In this document: positions 24,975 through 34,151 of the stretch, piece after piece | Layout of the letters: each line of letters begins with the position of its first letter | Position numbering within the stretch: the stretch's first letter is position 1 | Assembly (NCBI GenBank): GCA_038316385.1 | Contig: JBBQAN010000011.1 | Location: 1 to 64,000 of the forward strand | Reading direction: 5' to 3' | From: SZAS-103 sp038316385 | GTDB taxonomy: Bacteria; Pseudomonadota; Gammaproteobacteria; Xanthomonadales; Xanthomonadaceae | DNA length: 64,000 nucleotides | Notes under the pieces: generated by a model | Told to the model about the DNA's origin: nothing | What the model saw: the letters and a program-made list of their open reading frames with translations, nothing else | Database searches by the model: none | Position numbers and translations under genes: made by a program

Positions 24975-27971
24975 ATGACATTCAAGCGTAATCAGCTCCG
25001 CGACGCGATCAACATCGCGCTCTGCGTCGGAGCCGTGTCCATGCTGAGCATGGGCACCGCATTCGCGCAGGACGCCGCATCAGCGACCGACGTCAAGGCG
25101 AAGAACCTCGACACGATTACAGTGACAGGCTCACGCGTGCGTCGCGTCGAGACTGAAACTGCGAGCCCGGTTGTCGTCGTGACTCGTAAAGACATTGAGA
25201 AGACAGGCAAGCTCACGATCGGCGAGATCATCAACGAATTGCCCAGCATTTCCGGCTCACCGACCACCGCAGCCATCAACAACGGCGGCGGCACCGGTGC
25301 CGCGACCGCCGACGTGCGCGGTCTTGGCAGCCAGCGTACCCTGGTGTTGATCGACGGACATCGCCCCGGTCCGACCCCGGTCGACCTGAACTCGATCCCG
25401 CTGGATCTGGTCGAGCGCATCGAAGTGCTGACCGAAGGCTCCTCCACCGTTTACGGCTCCGACGCGATCGGCGGCGTGATCAACTTCATCATGCGCAAGA
25501 ACTACAACGGCGCGCAGTACACTGCGTCCTACGGCGAATCCGGGCACCACGACTCCGCGCGCAAGGGCCAGTCGTTCATCTTCGGGCAATCCGGCGACAA
25601 GGGCAATGTCGTCGCCGGCGTTGAATACAACAAGTTCGATGCGGTTCCGGCGGCCAGCCGGCCATTTGCCGCACACGCCTACAACCTCTCCTATTCGTCC
25701 TACTATCACATCGATCCCAACGGTGGGTTCCGGCAGAAGGGCACGAGCGGCGCGTTCGGCGCGGACGGCTTTTTGAATCCTGGCGGGTCCTCGCGTAACC
25801 CCAACGGCCGCATCAGCCTGTCCCCCGCGCTGAAGGCGCACTATGGTTGTGGCTCGGTCGCCCACGACCCGACTAAAACAGGCACCGCTCTGAGTGACTT
25901 TGTGTGCTTCGGCACCAACGGCACCGGCCCGTACGACTATCAGCCGCAAAACCTGATCCTGACCCCGCAGGAACGCACGAACGCGTTTGCGATGGCCACC
26001 TACAACCTGACCGACAACATCTCTGCCTATCTGGATTTCTACCACCAGAAGCAGACCTCCCATTCGGTCATCGCGCCGCTTCCGTTCGATACCAACAACG
26101 ATGGCGTGGTCATTTCCAAGGACAACCTCTACAACCCGTTCGGCGAAGACTTCGGCGTCGCCGACCCCGCCAACAACGTCTATCAGTTCCGGACGCGCTT
26201 CAACTCCATCGGAGAGCGCATCGCCAACAACTCCACCACCAACGACACCGTGTTCGCTGGCCTGAAGGGCAATTTTGGCCAGACCTGGAGCTGGGATGCG
26301 GGCTTCGACTACAACCATCTCTTCTTCATCACCAACCCGACCGGCTATCCGAACTACTCCAAGCTGAAGCAGGCCTTGGGCCCGTCGATGCTGATCGGCG
26401 GCACGCCGACTTGCGTCGCCGTCGCCGGCAACGCGGCCACGGCCATTACCGGCTGCACTCCGCTCAACATCTTCAACCTCAACGATCCGTCTTCGATCGC
26501 CATCCTGCAGTCGGTGGCCGGAAACCCGACCAACACCTCGTCGTTCATCGAGCGTACAGTCGAGTTCAACGCCAGCGGCGACTTGTTCGACCTGCCGGCA
26601 GGCGCGGTCAAGCTGGCGGTGGGTGCTGATAGCCGCAGGGAGTACCAGAACAACCGCGTTGATTCCATTGCCGTCACCAACGGCGCCGGCGGAACCTGTG
26701 ACGTCGCGCAGGAAGTCTGCTCGACACCGCTGGTTGGTGCGTTCAGCGTCAAGGAGGCTTATGCCGAGCTGTTCGTACCGATCTTGAAGGACGTGCCCGG
26801 CGCTTACAGGCTCAACCTCGACCTTGGTACCCGTTATTCCAAGTACAACATCTTCGCGGGCAACGACAGCAGCAAGCTGGCCATCGAGTGGCGGCCGATC
26901 AAGGATCTGCTCGTCCGCGCCAGTGCGGCGGATATCTTCCGCGCTCCGACGGCGGCCGATCTGTTCGCAGGCTCCGCGGGTGGTGCCCCGCCATTCGGCG
27001 GTGATCCATGCGTTGGCCTGTCTGCTGCTGGTGTTGCCGCTCATCCGAACGCTTGCGGTCCGTACCCGGGCCCCCCTGGCATTCCGAGCACAACCGTTTC
27101 CGGCCAGACAACCGGCGTGACCGAAGGCTCGGTCCTGGCTGGATTCAAACTCTCGCCTGAAAAGGGCCGTTCCTACGATTTCGGCCTGGTGTACGATCCC
27201 GAATATGTGCCGGGGCTGTCCACCAGCGTGGACTTCTACAGGATCACCCTCAACAACCTGATCTCTGCCATTTCACCCGATACGGTCATCGCCGATTGCT
27301 TCAACAGCGAAACCAGCCCGTTCTGCTCGTTGATCCATCGCGGTCCTAGCGGCGGCATCACGTTCTTCACCCTGCCGTCCGTAAATCTCGGCTCGCTGGT
27401 CACCGACGGCTTCGATGCCTCAGCCAGGTACAAGCTCCCGGTGTTTGCATGGGGACAGTTCACCGTATCGACCGACTTGACCCACATCAACAAGTACGAT
27501 GTCAACGTCGATCCCGCCAATTCCACCCTGGAAATCCAGCACAATGCGGGCCATCTCTTCAACACCGCCAACTTCGCCAAATGGCGCGGCAACCTCGCCC
27601 TCGACTGGAGCAAGGGCAACTGGAACGCCGGGTATCGCCTTCATTGGGTCGGCAAGGCCCAGTTCGGCGATCTTGATCCGGGGCAGAACACCTCGGTCGA
27701 CGCTTGTAACTTTCAAACGAACCCGTTCGGCATCTGCCCGGGCCCGGTCGTCGAGAAGATCCCGAACTACTTCGAGAGCTTCGTGACCCTCGGCTACAAC
27801 TTCGGCCAGATCGGCACAATGGACGCGCGGGTCGACGTGGGTGTCGACAACGTGTTCGACAAGCAACCGCCCTTCATCTGGTCGAATGCTGAAACGAACG
27901 GCAACACCGATGTCACCACGTACGACACGATCGGCCGCTTGTTCTGGGCACGCTTCACCGCGAAGTTCTAA
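24975..27971 (+). CDS. TonB-dependent outer-membrane receptor
   Basis: The 998-residue receptor has a signal peptide (cleavage near MGTAFAQ) and a TonB box (LDTITVTGSRVRR, residues 45-57). The plug domain contains ADVRGLGSQRTLVLIDGHR and STVYGSDAIGGVINFIM. A 22-stranded barrel follows and ends in the terminal aromatic WARFTAKF. There is no N-terminal STN signalling domain, so it is not a FecA-type transducer. Cysteine pairs occur in extracellular-loop-like segments. The ligand is unknown. The flanking genes encode sulfotransferases and Fe(II)/2-oxoglutarate oxygenases. An RBS (GGAGAAAG) precedes the ATG, and a strong terminator follows the stop. Confidence 0.95.
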   Translation: MTFKRNQLRDAINIALCVGAVSMLSMGTAFAQDAASATDVKAKNLDTITVTGSRVRRVETETASPVVVVTRKDIEKTGKLTIGEIINELPSISGSPTTAAINNGGGTGAATADVRGLGSQRTLVLIDGHRPGPTPVDLNSIPLDLVERIEVLTEGSSTVYGSDAIGGVINFIMRKNYNGAQYTASYGESGHHDSARKGQSFIFGQSGDKGNVVAGVEYNKFDAVPAASRPFAAHAYNLSYSSYYHIDPNGGFRQKGTSGAFGADGFLNPGGSSRNPNGRISLSPALKAHYGCGSVAHDPTKTGTALSDFVCFGTNGTGPYDYQPQNLILTPQERTNAFAMATYNLTDNISAYLDFYHQKQTSHSVIAPLPFDTNNDGVVISKDNLYNPFGEDFGVADPANNVYQFRTRFNSIGERIANNSTTNDTVFAGLKGNFGQTWSWDAGFDYNHLFFITNPTGYPNYSKLKQALGPSMLIGGTPTCVAVAGNAATAITGCTPLNIFNLNDPSSIAILQSVAGNPTNTSSFIERTVEFNASGDLFDLPAGAVKLAVGADSRREYQNNRVDSIAVTNGAGGTCDVAQEVCSTPLVGAFSVKEAYAELFVPILKDVPGAYRLNLDLGTRYSKYNIFAGNDSSKLAIEWRPIKDLLVRASAADIFRAPTAADLFAGSAGGAPPFGGDPCVGLSAAGVAAHPNACGPYPGPPGIPSTTVSGQTTGVTEGSVLAGFKLSPEKGRSYDFGLVYDPEYVPGLSTSVDFYRITLNNLISAISPDTVIADCFNSETSPFCSLIHRGPSGGITFFTLPSVNLGSLVTDGFDASARYKLPVFAWGQFTVSTDLTHINKYDVNVDPANSTLEIQHNAGHLFNTANFAKWRGNLALDWSKGNWNAGYRLHWVGKAQFGDLDPGQNTSVDACNFQTNPFGICPGPVVEKIPNYFESFVTLGYNFGQIGTMDARVDVGVDNVFDKQPPFIWSNAETNGNTDVTTYDTIGRLFWARFTAKF

Positions 27972-28001
27972 GAAAAAGCGACTGCTTCATTGCAACAACC
28001 A

Positions 28002-28032
28002 ACCGCGCGGCTCCGCCGCGCGGTTTTTTTTT
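28002..28032 (+). terminator. Rho-independent terminator after the TonB-dependent receptor
   Basis: A 10-bp perfect GC stem (ACCGCGCGGC / GCCGCGCGGT) with a 3-nt loop (TCC) is followed by a run of nine T residues. It lies 30 nt after the receptor stop codon. It separates the receptor transcript from the TPR-sulfotransferase gene, which must therefore have its own promoter in 28033-28148. Confidence 0.92.
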
Positions 28033-28148
28033 GCCCGACTCTCGCAGTCAGGTGCGCGTTACGCATTCCACGTGCGGATCGTTTTGAACAGCAGTCTGCA
28101 AAAACCATCGTCGCGAGCCGCGCTTGATTCAATGTATGATCGCGCCGT

Positions 28149-30002
28149 ATGGAAAATGTGAATAATTTGCGTTCGGCTGCAATCGCTCTTCAAACCGGCA
28201 ATGCCGGCCTTGCCGAATCCATGGCCCGCGCTCAACTCGATGCTGGCGGCGATATCGAGGATTGGTTGTTATTGCTGGGCTTGGCCTTGCAGTCTCAAAG
28301 ACGGTACGACCAAGCCGTCGATGTCTATGCCGAATTGACGCGCCGCTACCCGAAGTCGGGAATGCACTGGGGCAATCTCGGCACGATACTCCGCGAAGCG
28401 GGACGTCTCGAGGAAGCGGAAGCGGCATATTGCCAGGCCATTGTGCTGGAGCCGACCAAGGCGGGACACTTCGCGAACGTCGGCATGTTGCTGATCGATA
28501 TCGGCAACCATAAGAGCGCGCGGGTCGCGTTGTTGCAAGCAGTCGATCTGGATCCAGATGACGCACAGGCGCGCATCCACGGCACCTTGATGTGCTTGCT
28601 TTCCTCGGATCGCGCCAATGCCCGCCGGCTGATTTCCAATGATCCGGATTGGCTTACGAATGCAGATCTGTCGATGCAGGATCGACTGGCGCTCGCGCGC
28701 GCTTTCATGCTTCTGGGCATGAATGAAGATGCCGAACGCACGCTGGTTGACGCGCTGCCAAAAGCAACGCCTGAGGAAAGGCTTCTCATCCTGACGCGCC
28801 AGGCCGCCATGCACGAACGCCTTAACCGCCCGGAAGAGACGCGGCGCATCATTCAGCAACTGCCGGATCCAGCCAGCCTGGGCGACGCCAGCCTCGCCCA
28901 GGAGATCATGAGCGTGCGCGCGAGCTTGGCGCAACGGGATGGACATCTGGACGGCGCAAAGGCGATGCTGGAAGGTCTGGCGGAGCAGCCGCAGGAAACC
29001 CGAAAGGGTGAGGCATCGTTGATGTTCGCGATCGCCAAGGTCTGCGACAAGCAAGACGATCCATCCGGCGCGATGCAGGCACTCGAGCAGGCGCATGCCG
29101 CACAGTTGGCACACACTTTCACTTCGAAAGGGCTTTCGATCGACCAGGATAGCGATCCACTGCTCTCCAAGTTCCGGCCATTGAGCGCCGAATCGTTCGC
29201 AAGCTGGCCCCAAGGCTGGCGCGACGCGCCGAATGCCGAGGCCGATCCGGTCTTCATCGTCGGTTTCCCCCGCTCCGGAACGACCATGCTGGAGCAGATG
29301 CTGGATGCCAGCCCGAAGCTCCGGTCAATGGATGAGCGCGAGTTCCTCGAGGATGTTGCCCACTGGATACGTGATCGCGAGATGCCCTATCCCGAAGCAC
29401 TCGGCGAGCTGAGCGTGGCGCAATGCGACGAAATGCGCTCGAAATACCGCGCCAGCGTGGCCAAGGTCGTCTCCCTGGAACCGGGCGAGCGGCTTGTGGA
29501 CAAGAACCCGCTCAGCATGCTGCTTTTGCCGCTGATTTGCCGATTGTTCCCCGACTCGCGGATCATCCTCGCGTTGCGCCATCCTTGCGACGTCGTATTG
29601 AGCTGCTACATGCAGCATTTCGACGCCCCGGCATTCGTGGATCTATGCTCAAACCTGGAACGCCTGTCGCACAGCTACGTCAATGCGATGCGTTTCTGGA
29701 TCCATCACGAGAACCTGCTCCGACCCAACGTGTTGCATTTGCGGTACGAGGATTTGTTGTCCGATTTCGATCAACATTCGAGCCGGATCGGCAAGTTCCT
29801 CGGTATTGAGGATGTCAGCGCCATGCAAGGATTCCACGAGCACGCCAGGCAGAAGGGGTATATCAGCACGCCCAGCTATCAGCAGGTGACCAAGCCGTTG
29901 AATTCGTCTGCAGTCGGACGCTGGCGGAAGTACGAAAACTACTTCCGGGATGCGCTGCCCATCCTGCAACCGATCATCGAGCACTGGGGCTATGCGGACT
30001 GA
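28149..30002 (+). CDS. TPR repeat protein fused to a sulfotransferase domain
   Basis: The 617-residue protein has about 300 residues of TPR-like helices, including GNLGTILREAGRLEEAEAAYCQAIVLEP. A C-terminal sulfotransferase domain follows. It has the PAPS loop FIVGFPRSGTTMLEQML (around residues 369-385), VDKNPLS (450-456), 3'-phosphate site ALRHPCDVVLS (475-485) and LRYEDLL. There is no signal peptide. The order resembles the TPR-sulfotransferases of bacteria, whose domain is related to tyrosylprotein sulfotransferase; the TPR part may recruit a protein or peptide substrate (inference). Its last 11 nt overlap the following oxygenase gene. Confidence 0.92.
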   Translation: MENVNNLRSAAIALQTGNAGLAESMARAQLDAGGDIEDWLLLLGLALQSQRRYDQAVDVYAELTRRYPKSGMHWGNLGTILREAGRLEEAEAAYCQAIVLEPTKAGHFANVGMLLIDIGNHKSARVALLQAVDLDPDDAQARIHGTLMCLLSSDRANARRLISNDPDWLTNADLSMQDRLALARAFMLLGMNEDAERTLVDALPKATPEERLLILTRQAAMHERLNRPEETRRIIQQLPDPASLGDASLAQEIMSVRASLAQRDGHLDGAKAMLEGLAEQPQETRKGEASLMFAIAKVCDKQDDPSGAMQALEQAHAAQLAHTFTSKGLSIDQDSDPLLSKFRPLSAESFASWPQGWRDAPNAEADPVFIVGFPRSGTTMLEQMLDASPKLRSMDEREFLEDVAHWIRDREMPYPEALGELSVAQCDEMRSKYRASVAKVVSLEPGERLVDKNPLSMLLLPLICRLFPDSRIILALRHPCDVVLSCYMQHFDAPAFVDLCSNLERLSHSYVNAMRFWIHHENLLRPNVLHLRYEDLLSDFDQHSSRIGKFLGIEDVSAMQGFHEHARQKGYISTPSYQQVTKPLNSSAVGRWRKYENYFRDALPILQPIIEHWGYAD

Positions 30003-30579
30003 CGTCGGCGTGGGCGCGGCGGATCGCCTTTCCCGGTTTGTGCAGTTCTACGACCATGCGATGTCGCCCGAAATGTGCGCCCGCTTGGTGGCGGGTTTTG
30101 ACAGCATGCCGCAGCTGCAGGCACCGAACGGACGAGGCCAGCGCGCCGGCCTGGAAGAGAGCGCTTGGACCGAACTCAACATCACGCCGTTCGCCGACCA
30201 AACCTTGCAGGGTTACTTCTACGACCAGATCGACCGCCATCTGGCGCTCTACAACGATACGCTCGGCCTGACGATCCCGATTCCGTCGCGTCCCAAGCTC
30301 GAGGACCTGCGCATCAAGCGTTATCGGATGGGATGCGACGAGAAATTCCAGCCGCACTTCGACGCGGTCGACGAGAAAATGAATCGTTACATGGTGTTCC
30401 TGTGGTATCTGAACGACGTCGAGGAAGGCGGCGAAACGATCTTTTGCGATCTGGGCATCAAGGTCGTCCCACGCACGGGACGCTTGTTGATGTTCCCGCC
30501 GTACTGGATGTTCCAGCACGCCGCGCCGCCGCCGGTTTCCAATGACAAGTACATCATTTCGACCTATATGCTGTTCTGA
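29992..30579 (+). CDS. Fe(II)/2-oxoglutarate oxygenase, prolyl 4-hydroxylase-like
   Basis: The 195-residue product carries the double-stranded beta-helix ligands of the prolyl-4-hydroxylase type. The HxD motif is FQPHFDAVDE (His122, Asp124). The distal His is in MFQHAAPP (His176). The 2-oxoglutarate-binding lysine is in NDKYIIST (Lys186). The sequence LWYLNDVEEGGETIF is the usual P4H core strand. The ATG at 29992 lies inside the end of the TPR-sulfotransferase gene, so the two are translationally coupled. Whether it hydroxylates a peptide or a free amino acid is unknown. Confidence 0.88.
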   Translation: MRTDVGVGAADRLSRFVQFYDHAMSPEMCARLVAGFDSMPQLQAPNGRGQRAGLEESAWTELNITPFADQTLQGYFYDQIDRHLALYNDTLGLTIPIPSRPKLEDLRIKRYRMGCDEKFQPHFDAVDEKMNRYMVFLWYLNDVEEGGETIFCDLGIKVVPRTGRLLMFPPYWMFQHAAPPPVSNDKYIISTYMLF

Positions 30580-30595
30580 CTTGCGGTGGTCAGTG

Positions 30596-31948
30596 TTACA
30601 TAGCCGTTGTCGTCTGCAACTTCTGTTCTTCCAGGCTCTGTTCAACCGATTTGAAACCGCATGCACGGTGGAATGACCACATCGTCTGCACCAGCGTGCT
30701 GAACGCCTCGCGCTCAATAGCCGTCAGATAGTGGTTCCATACGTCCACAATCAGCACGACGCGTGTCTGATCGCCATGGTTCCAGGCCTCGTGTTCGTGG
30801 GTGTCATCGAACACGAGTACGCGCCCTTCCTCCCACTCGCGCGTCTCCGCGCCCACTCGGATGGCGCAGCCCGGGGGAATGACCAGCGCCAAATGGGCCA
30901 CCAAGCGCGAATTGGTCATGCCGGTGTGCGGCAAGATATGGCTGCCGGGCGTGAGTACTGAAAACAGGATTTCCGGCGCATGGTCTTCTATGCGCACCAG
31001 CGGGAGCTTCTCCACGACCGCCGAGGTGACTGGACAGCGCAAGTGGTTTTCGTCGTATCGACGGCCATGCCGGTAGAAAAAGAAGGCGTCCCATGCTGCC
31101 TCGCCTCGATCATTGCGGAGCTGTCCCGTCGCCACGCCATCGCTTCCTTGCCCAAGAAATGGCTCCAATACTCCGTTGCCGCCAGCGAGTACCGCAAGCG
31201 CTTCTTCGCGGATTGCGCCGGCGTTCTTCTCCAGCTCGTCTATCCACGGAAACAGCTCGCCCGGATAGAAACCCGCAGACGACAGGCCAGGCACAAACAA
31301 GTATGTCGGCCGCTGCATCGGATGGTCGAAGGAACCGCCCATCCCGCCCAAATAGGCGTCAAGGCAACGGTCGACGCGCTCGACGGCTACCGCGCCGTGC
31401 ATTCGGCGCAAGGGTCCGAGAGCACTGCGGAACAACCGCTCACGGCCTTCGACAATGAAGGCCATTGCCTGCTTCACGGCTTCATGCAACCCCGGCTCGG
31501 TCGTGGCTTCGCTCTTCCAACGGTCTTGTTTCTGCGCGTCGATGACCGCGCGAAAATAAGCGGTCAACGCCTGATACCGATTCCCTGCCGTCTCGTGCAG
31601 TTGACCCAGCTTGAGCCTGAGTTGGAATTGCCCGGGATCCAGGGCTAGGGAATTCTCCAGTGCCGCCGCCGCTGCAGGCCGATTTCCGCAAAACAGATGG
31701 GCGTGTCCCAGCGCGCTGAACAACGTGGGATCGATCACGCCCGCAGCGATCGCGCGGTCGGTCATGGCAATGACCGACGCATGGTCGCCTAGCGCCATCG
31801 CGCGCTTCAAGGCGAAGGCAAGCGCTTCGGGTTGTCCCGGATCGCCAGCGAGTACCTGGGCGAAATGCGCTTCGGCTTCGTTGAGCTGCCCGCTTTGAGC
31901 GAGCGCACGCCCAATCAAGAGTGAATCACCGGGTGCTCTGGGTTGCAT
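30596..31948 (-). CDS. TPR protein with aspartyl/asparaginyl beta-hydroxylase domain
   Basis: The 450-residue protein has N-terminal TPR repeats (about 10-130) and a C-terminal AspH-like domain. The first His is in SHILPHTGMTNSRLVAHL (His341, in an HxG context rather than HxD), with Arg348. The second His is in VLVFDDTHEHEAWN (His386), and QTRVVLIVD follows with the 2-oxoglutarate-binding arginine. Two-His iron binding without a carboxylate is typical of human AspH. Its 3' end faces the P4H-like gene with only 16 nt between. The substrate is unknown. Confidence 0.88.
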   Translation of the reverse strand: MQPRAPGDSLLIGRALAQSGQLNEAEAHFAQVLAGDPGQPEALAFALKRAMALGDHASVIAMTDRAIAAGVIDPTLFSALGHAHLFCGNRPAAAAALENSLALDPGQFQLRLKLGQLHETAGNRYQALTAYFRAVIDAQKQDRWKSEATTEPGLHEAVKQAMAFIVEGRERLFRSALGPLRRMHGAVAVERVDRCLDAYLGGMGGSFDHPMQRPTYLFVPGLSSAGFYPGELFPWIDELEKNAGAIREEALAVLAGGNGVLEPFLGQGSDGVATGQLRNDRGEAAWDAFFFYRHGRRYDENHLRCPVTSAVVEKLPLVRIEDHAPEILFSVLTPGSHILPHTGMTNSRLVAHLALVIPPGCAIRVGAETREWEEGRVLVFDDTHEHEAWNHGDQTRVVLIVDVWNHYLTAIEREAFSTLVQTMWSFHRACGFKSVEQSLEEQKLQTTTAM

Positions 31949-32031
31949 GACTCGTTTGTGGGCCGATTAGGTCGAGTACGAAAGATATCATCGCCATCGC
32001 CATTCGGCAGCCCGCAAAAACGGAATACCGC

Positions 32032-32955
32032 TCAATCCATCTTCGGACTGCTTTCCAGCTTCACCCGCACATCCCCGGAAAACGATTCGAGCGTGACCGA
32101 GGCATCGCCCCGACCGATCTTCGCCTTGAGACTCTCGCCGGATCCGCGGTCCGCGGTTTCCACATTGCCGCTGTCGGAACGGATCGTGCCCGAGAAACTG
32201 TTCAGTTGCAGTTGCGCGGAACTGGTCGCAGGCAACATCAAGGTCAAGTCGCCACTGGTGGATTGGGCCTTGAGCTGGCCACCTTGCGCGAGTCCGGTTC
32301 GCAGATCGGCATCGCCGGACACTACGGAAACATCGACGTCGCCGGGTTTTTCGGCACGCAAGGCGATATGTCCCGAGACCGTCTCGATACTGACTTCGCC
32401 GTTGATGCGTCCCTGCAGATCGACATCGCCGCTGACGGTTTCGACATGGGTCTTGCTGGTGTCGAGGTGCATGTGCAGGTCGCCGCTGACGCTTTCCACG
32501 CGTACCTCGCCGGGATTCGCCTCGACCTGCACCTTGCCGCTGACCGAGTTGACCGACAGGCGATGGCCGGCAACGCCCTTGATATCGGTCACCGCGCTCA
32601 CGCCATGGACGGCGACGCTCGCATGCATAGGCACCGTGATCTCGAGCCGAGTGTCGCCGGTCTGCGCGGCACCCCAATTACCGAACCAGCTTTTCGACTG
32701 CGGATTGATGACCCTTATGTGCAGATGGCGTCGGTCACCTTCAATCGCGAGCCGCTCCACGCCGTCGCCGAGGGTGCCGTTGATGCGTACCTCGGGTAGA
32801 TCGGTGACGCGCACGACGATCGCACCCTTGGTGTTGTCGATCACGACTTCGCCTTCCGGGTTGAGCGGGCGCACTTCGCTGATCGGTGTGGTCGCTGCAA
32901 ACGCGACCGCCGACAACACGAACATTGCTGAGGCCAACACACGAAAGCACGACAT
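32032..32955 (-). CDS. DUF4097 family exported beta-helix protein
   Basis: The 307-residue product starts with a signal peptide (SCFRVLASAMFVLSAVAFAA). The rest is made of repeated short strands of the type SVSGKVQVE, SVSGDLHMHL, TVSGDVDLQG, TVSGHIALR and SFSGDVRVK. This is the DUF4097 (putative adhesin/bactofilin-like) repeat. Such proteins are commonly encoded after an ECF sigma and anti-sigma pair, as here (54 nt after the anti-sigma gene). It is probably periplasmic or outer-envelope. The function is not established. Confidence 0.88.
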   Translation of the reverse strand: MSCFRVLASAMFVLSAVAFAATTPISEVRPLNPEGEVVIDNTKGAIVVRVTDLPEVRINGTLGDGVERLAIEGDRRHLHIRVINPQSKSWFGNWGAAQTGDTRLEITVPMHASVAVHGVSAVTDIKGVAGHRLSVNSVSGKVQVEANPGEVRVESVSGDLHMHLDTSKTHVETVSGDVDLQGRINGEVSIETVSGHIALRAEKPGDVDVSVVSGDADLRTGLAQGGQLKAQSTSGDLTLMLPATSSAQLQLNSFSGTIRSDSGNVETADRGSGESLKAKIGRGDASVTLESFSGDVRVKLESSPKMD

Positions 32956-33009
32956 GGCAAATTTCCTGATGCGTTGTTCAATCGTTGAAGAGAGCGGTCG
33001 CGGCGTCGG

Positions 33010-33498
33010 TCAGAACATCACCACGCGCTGTGTAATCTGCAACCGGCGCGCATAGGTCCGGCGCAATTGATCGAGCAGGAACACCGCATCAGGATGGCTG
33101 TTCAGCGCAACCATGATGTTGTCTGCACTCTGGTCGAGTTCGATCAGCGCGGGCGTGATGTCGGTCGGCACCGGCTTGTCGCGGAACTGGCGCAATTCGA
33201 CCTGATATTGCTTGCGGATCGCTGCGGCTTCCTTCAACACTAATTGGTGTTCGGGCGTCGCGCGGCGCAGTCCGACCGTTTCCAGCAGGCGCGGCTTGGC
33301 CAGCCCCAATCCGAAGGCGCCGAGCACGAGGCTCGCGGCAAGCGCCGATCCCATCGTGCGCCAGCCATTCCCGCGCGGGGCATGCGCCGCACGTTGCGAA
33401 TGCGTGATCGCGGCGGCGATGCCGGCCCACAGATCGCGCGACGGCTCCCGCTCGCGCGGTAACTGGCGCAATCGCCAGCGATCATTGATCTCGGTCAT
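33010..33498 (-). CDS. Predicted membrane-bound anti-sigma factor
   Basis: The 162-residue protein has an N-terminal cytoplasmic part (LPREREPSRDLWAGIAAAI, a motif common in Xanthomonadales anti-sigma proteins). One transmembrane helix follows (MGSALAASLVLGAFGLGLA, about 49-67), and then a helical periplasmic part. There is no HxxxCxxC zinc motif. Its start overlaps the ECF sigma stop by ATGA. The assignment rests mainly on this coupling and topology. Confidence 0.75.
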   Translation of the reverse strand: MTEINDRWRLRQLPREREPSRDLWAGIAAAITHSQRAAHAPRGNGWRTMGSALAASLVLGAFGLGLAKPRLLETVGLRRATPEHQLVLKEAAAIRKQYQVELRQFRDKPVPTDITPALIELDQSADNIMVALNSHPDAVFLLDQLRRTYARRLQITQRVVMF

Positions 33499-34088
33499 TG
33501 CTGATCTCCCAGTCGCACGCGCAACAAGCGCCGAGCGCGATGCAGTTGCGCTTTCGAACTTCCAATCGCCATGTGTAATTCGGTTGCGATCTCATCGTGC
33601 TTCCAGCCCTCGACATCATGCAACACCAGCACCGCGCGCGCGCGCGGCGGCAGGCTCGCGACTGCGTGTTCGAGGTCGATGCCGAGCGCGGTACGGATGC
33701 CGGCGCTGTCGCCACTACCTAAATCGACCAGCGCCGCGTCATCGATTTCCAGATCCTCTTTGTCGCGGCGCGTGCGCAGGTCCATCAGCGCGGTATTGAC
33801 CGCGAGCCGGTGCAGCCACGTTGCGAAAGCACTCTCGAAGCGGAATCGCGCAAGTGCCTGCCACGCACGCACGAACGTTTCCTGGGTCAATTCCTCGGCA
33901 CGGGCGTCGCTGCCGCCAACAAGTCGCCAGATCACCGCATGAACGCGCCCCACGTGCTGGCGATAAAGCGTCTCGAACGCGGCAACATTGCCGCCCGCAG
34001 CCAAACGCACCGATCCCTCATCGGCATCGACAAATGGCCGCTCATCAGCGATAGGGGTGGTTTCTGGATGCACAGCAAGATTGAGCAT
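33495..34088 (-). CDS. ECF-family RNA polymerase sigma factor
   Basis: The 197-residue sigma-70 family member has region 2 (AFETLYRQHVGRVHAVIWRLVG, ELTQETFVRAWQALARFRFESAFATWLHRLAVN). Region 4 is LPPRARAVLVLHDVEGWKHDEIATELHMAIGSSKAQLHRARRLLR. It lacks regions 1.1 and 3, as expected for ECF sigmas. The ATG at 34088 is used; the open frame upstream of it covers a non-coding segment with two strong stem-loops. It forms an operon with the anti-sigma and DUF4097 genes and is likely held by the anti-sigma until envelope stress. Confidence 0.92.
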   Translation of the reverse strand: MLNLAVHPETTPIADERPFVDADEGSVRLAAGGNVAAFETLYRQHVGRVHAVIWRLVGGSDARAEELTQETFVRAWQALARFRFESAFATWLHRLAVNTALMDLRTRRDKEDLEIDDAALVDLGSGDSAGIRTALGIDLEHAVASLPPRARAVLVLHDVEGWKHDEIATELHMAIGSSKAQLHRARRLLRVRLGDQQ

Positions 34089-34151
34089 ACCGCTTGGATG
34101 CGCCGCAAGCGACAAGGGTTTAGGGCCCGGCCAAAATCCGGCGCGTCCCCG

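Noticed and set aside
25257..27044. A 595-codon open frame on the minus strand
   Set aside because: It lies entirely inside the TonB-dependent receptor gene, which has unambiguous motifs. The antisense frame is a by-product of GC-rich codon usage and shows no family features.
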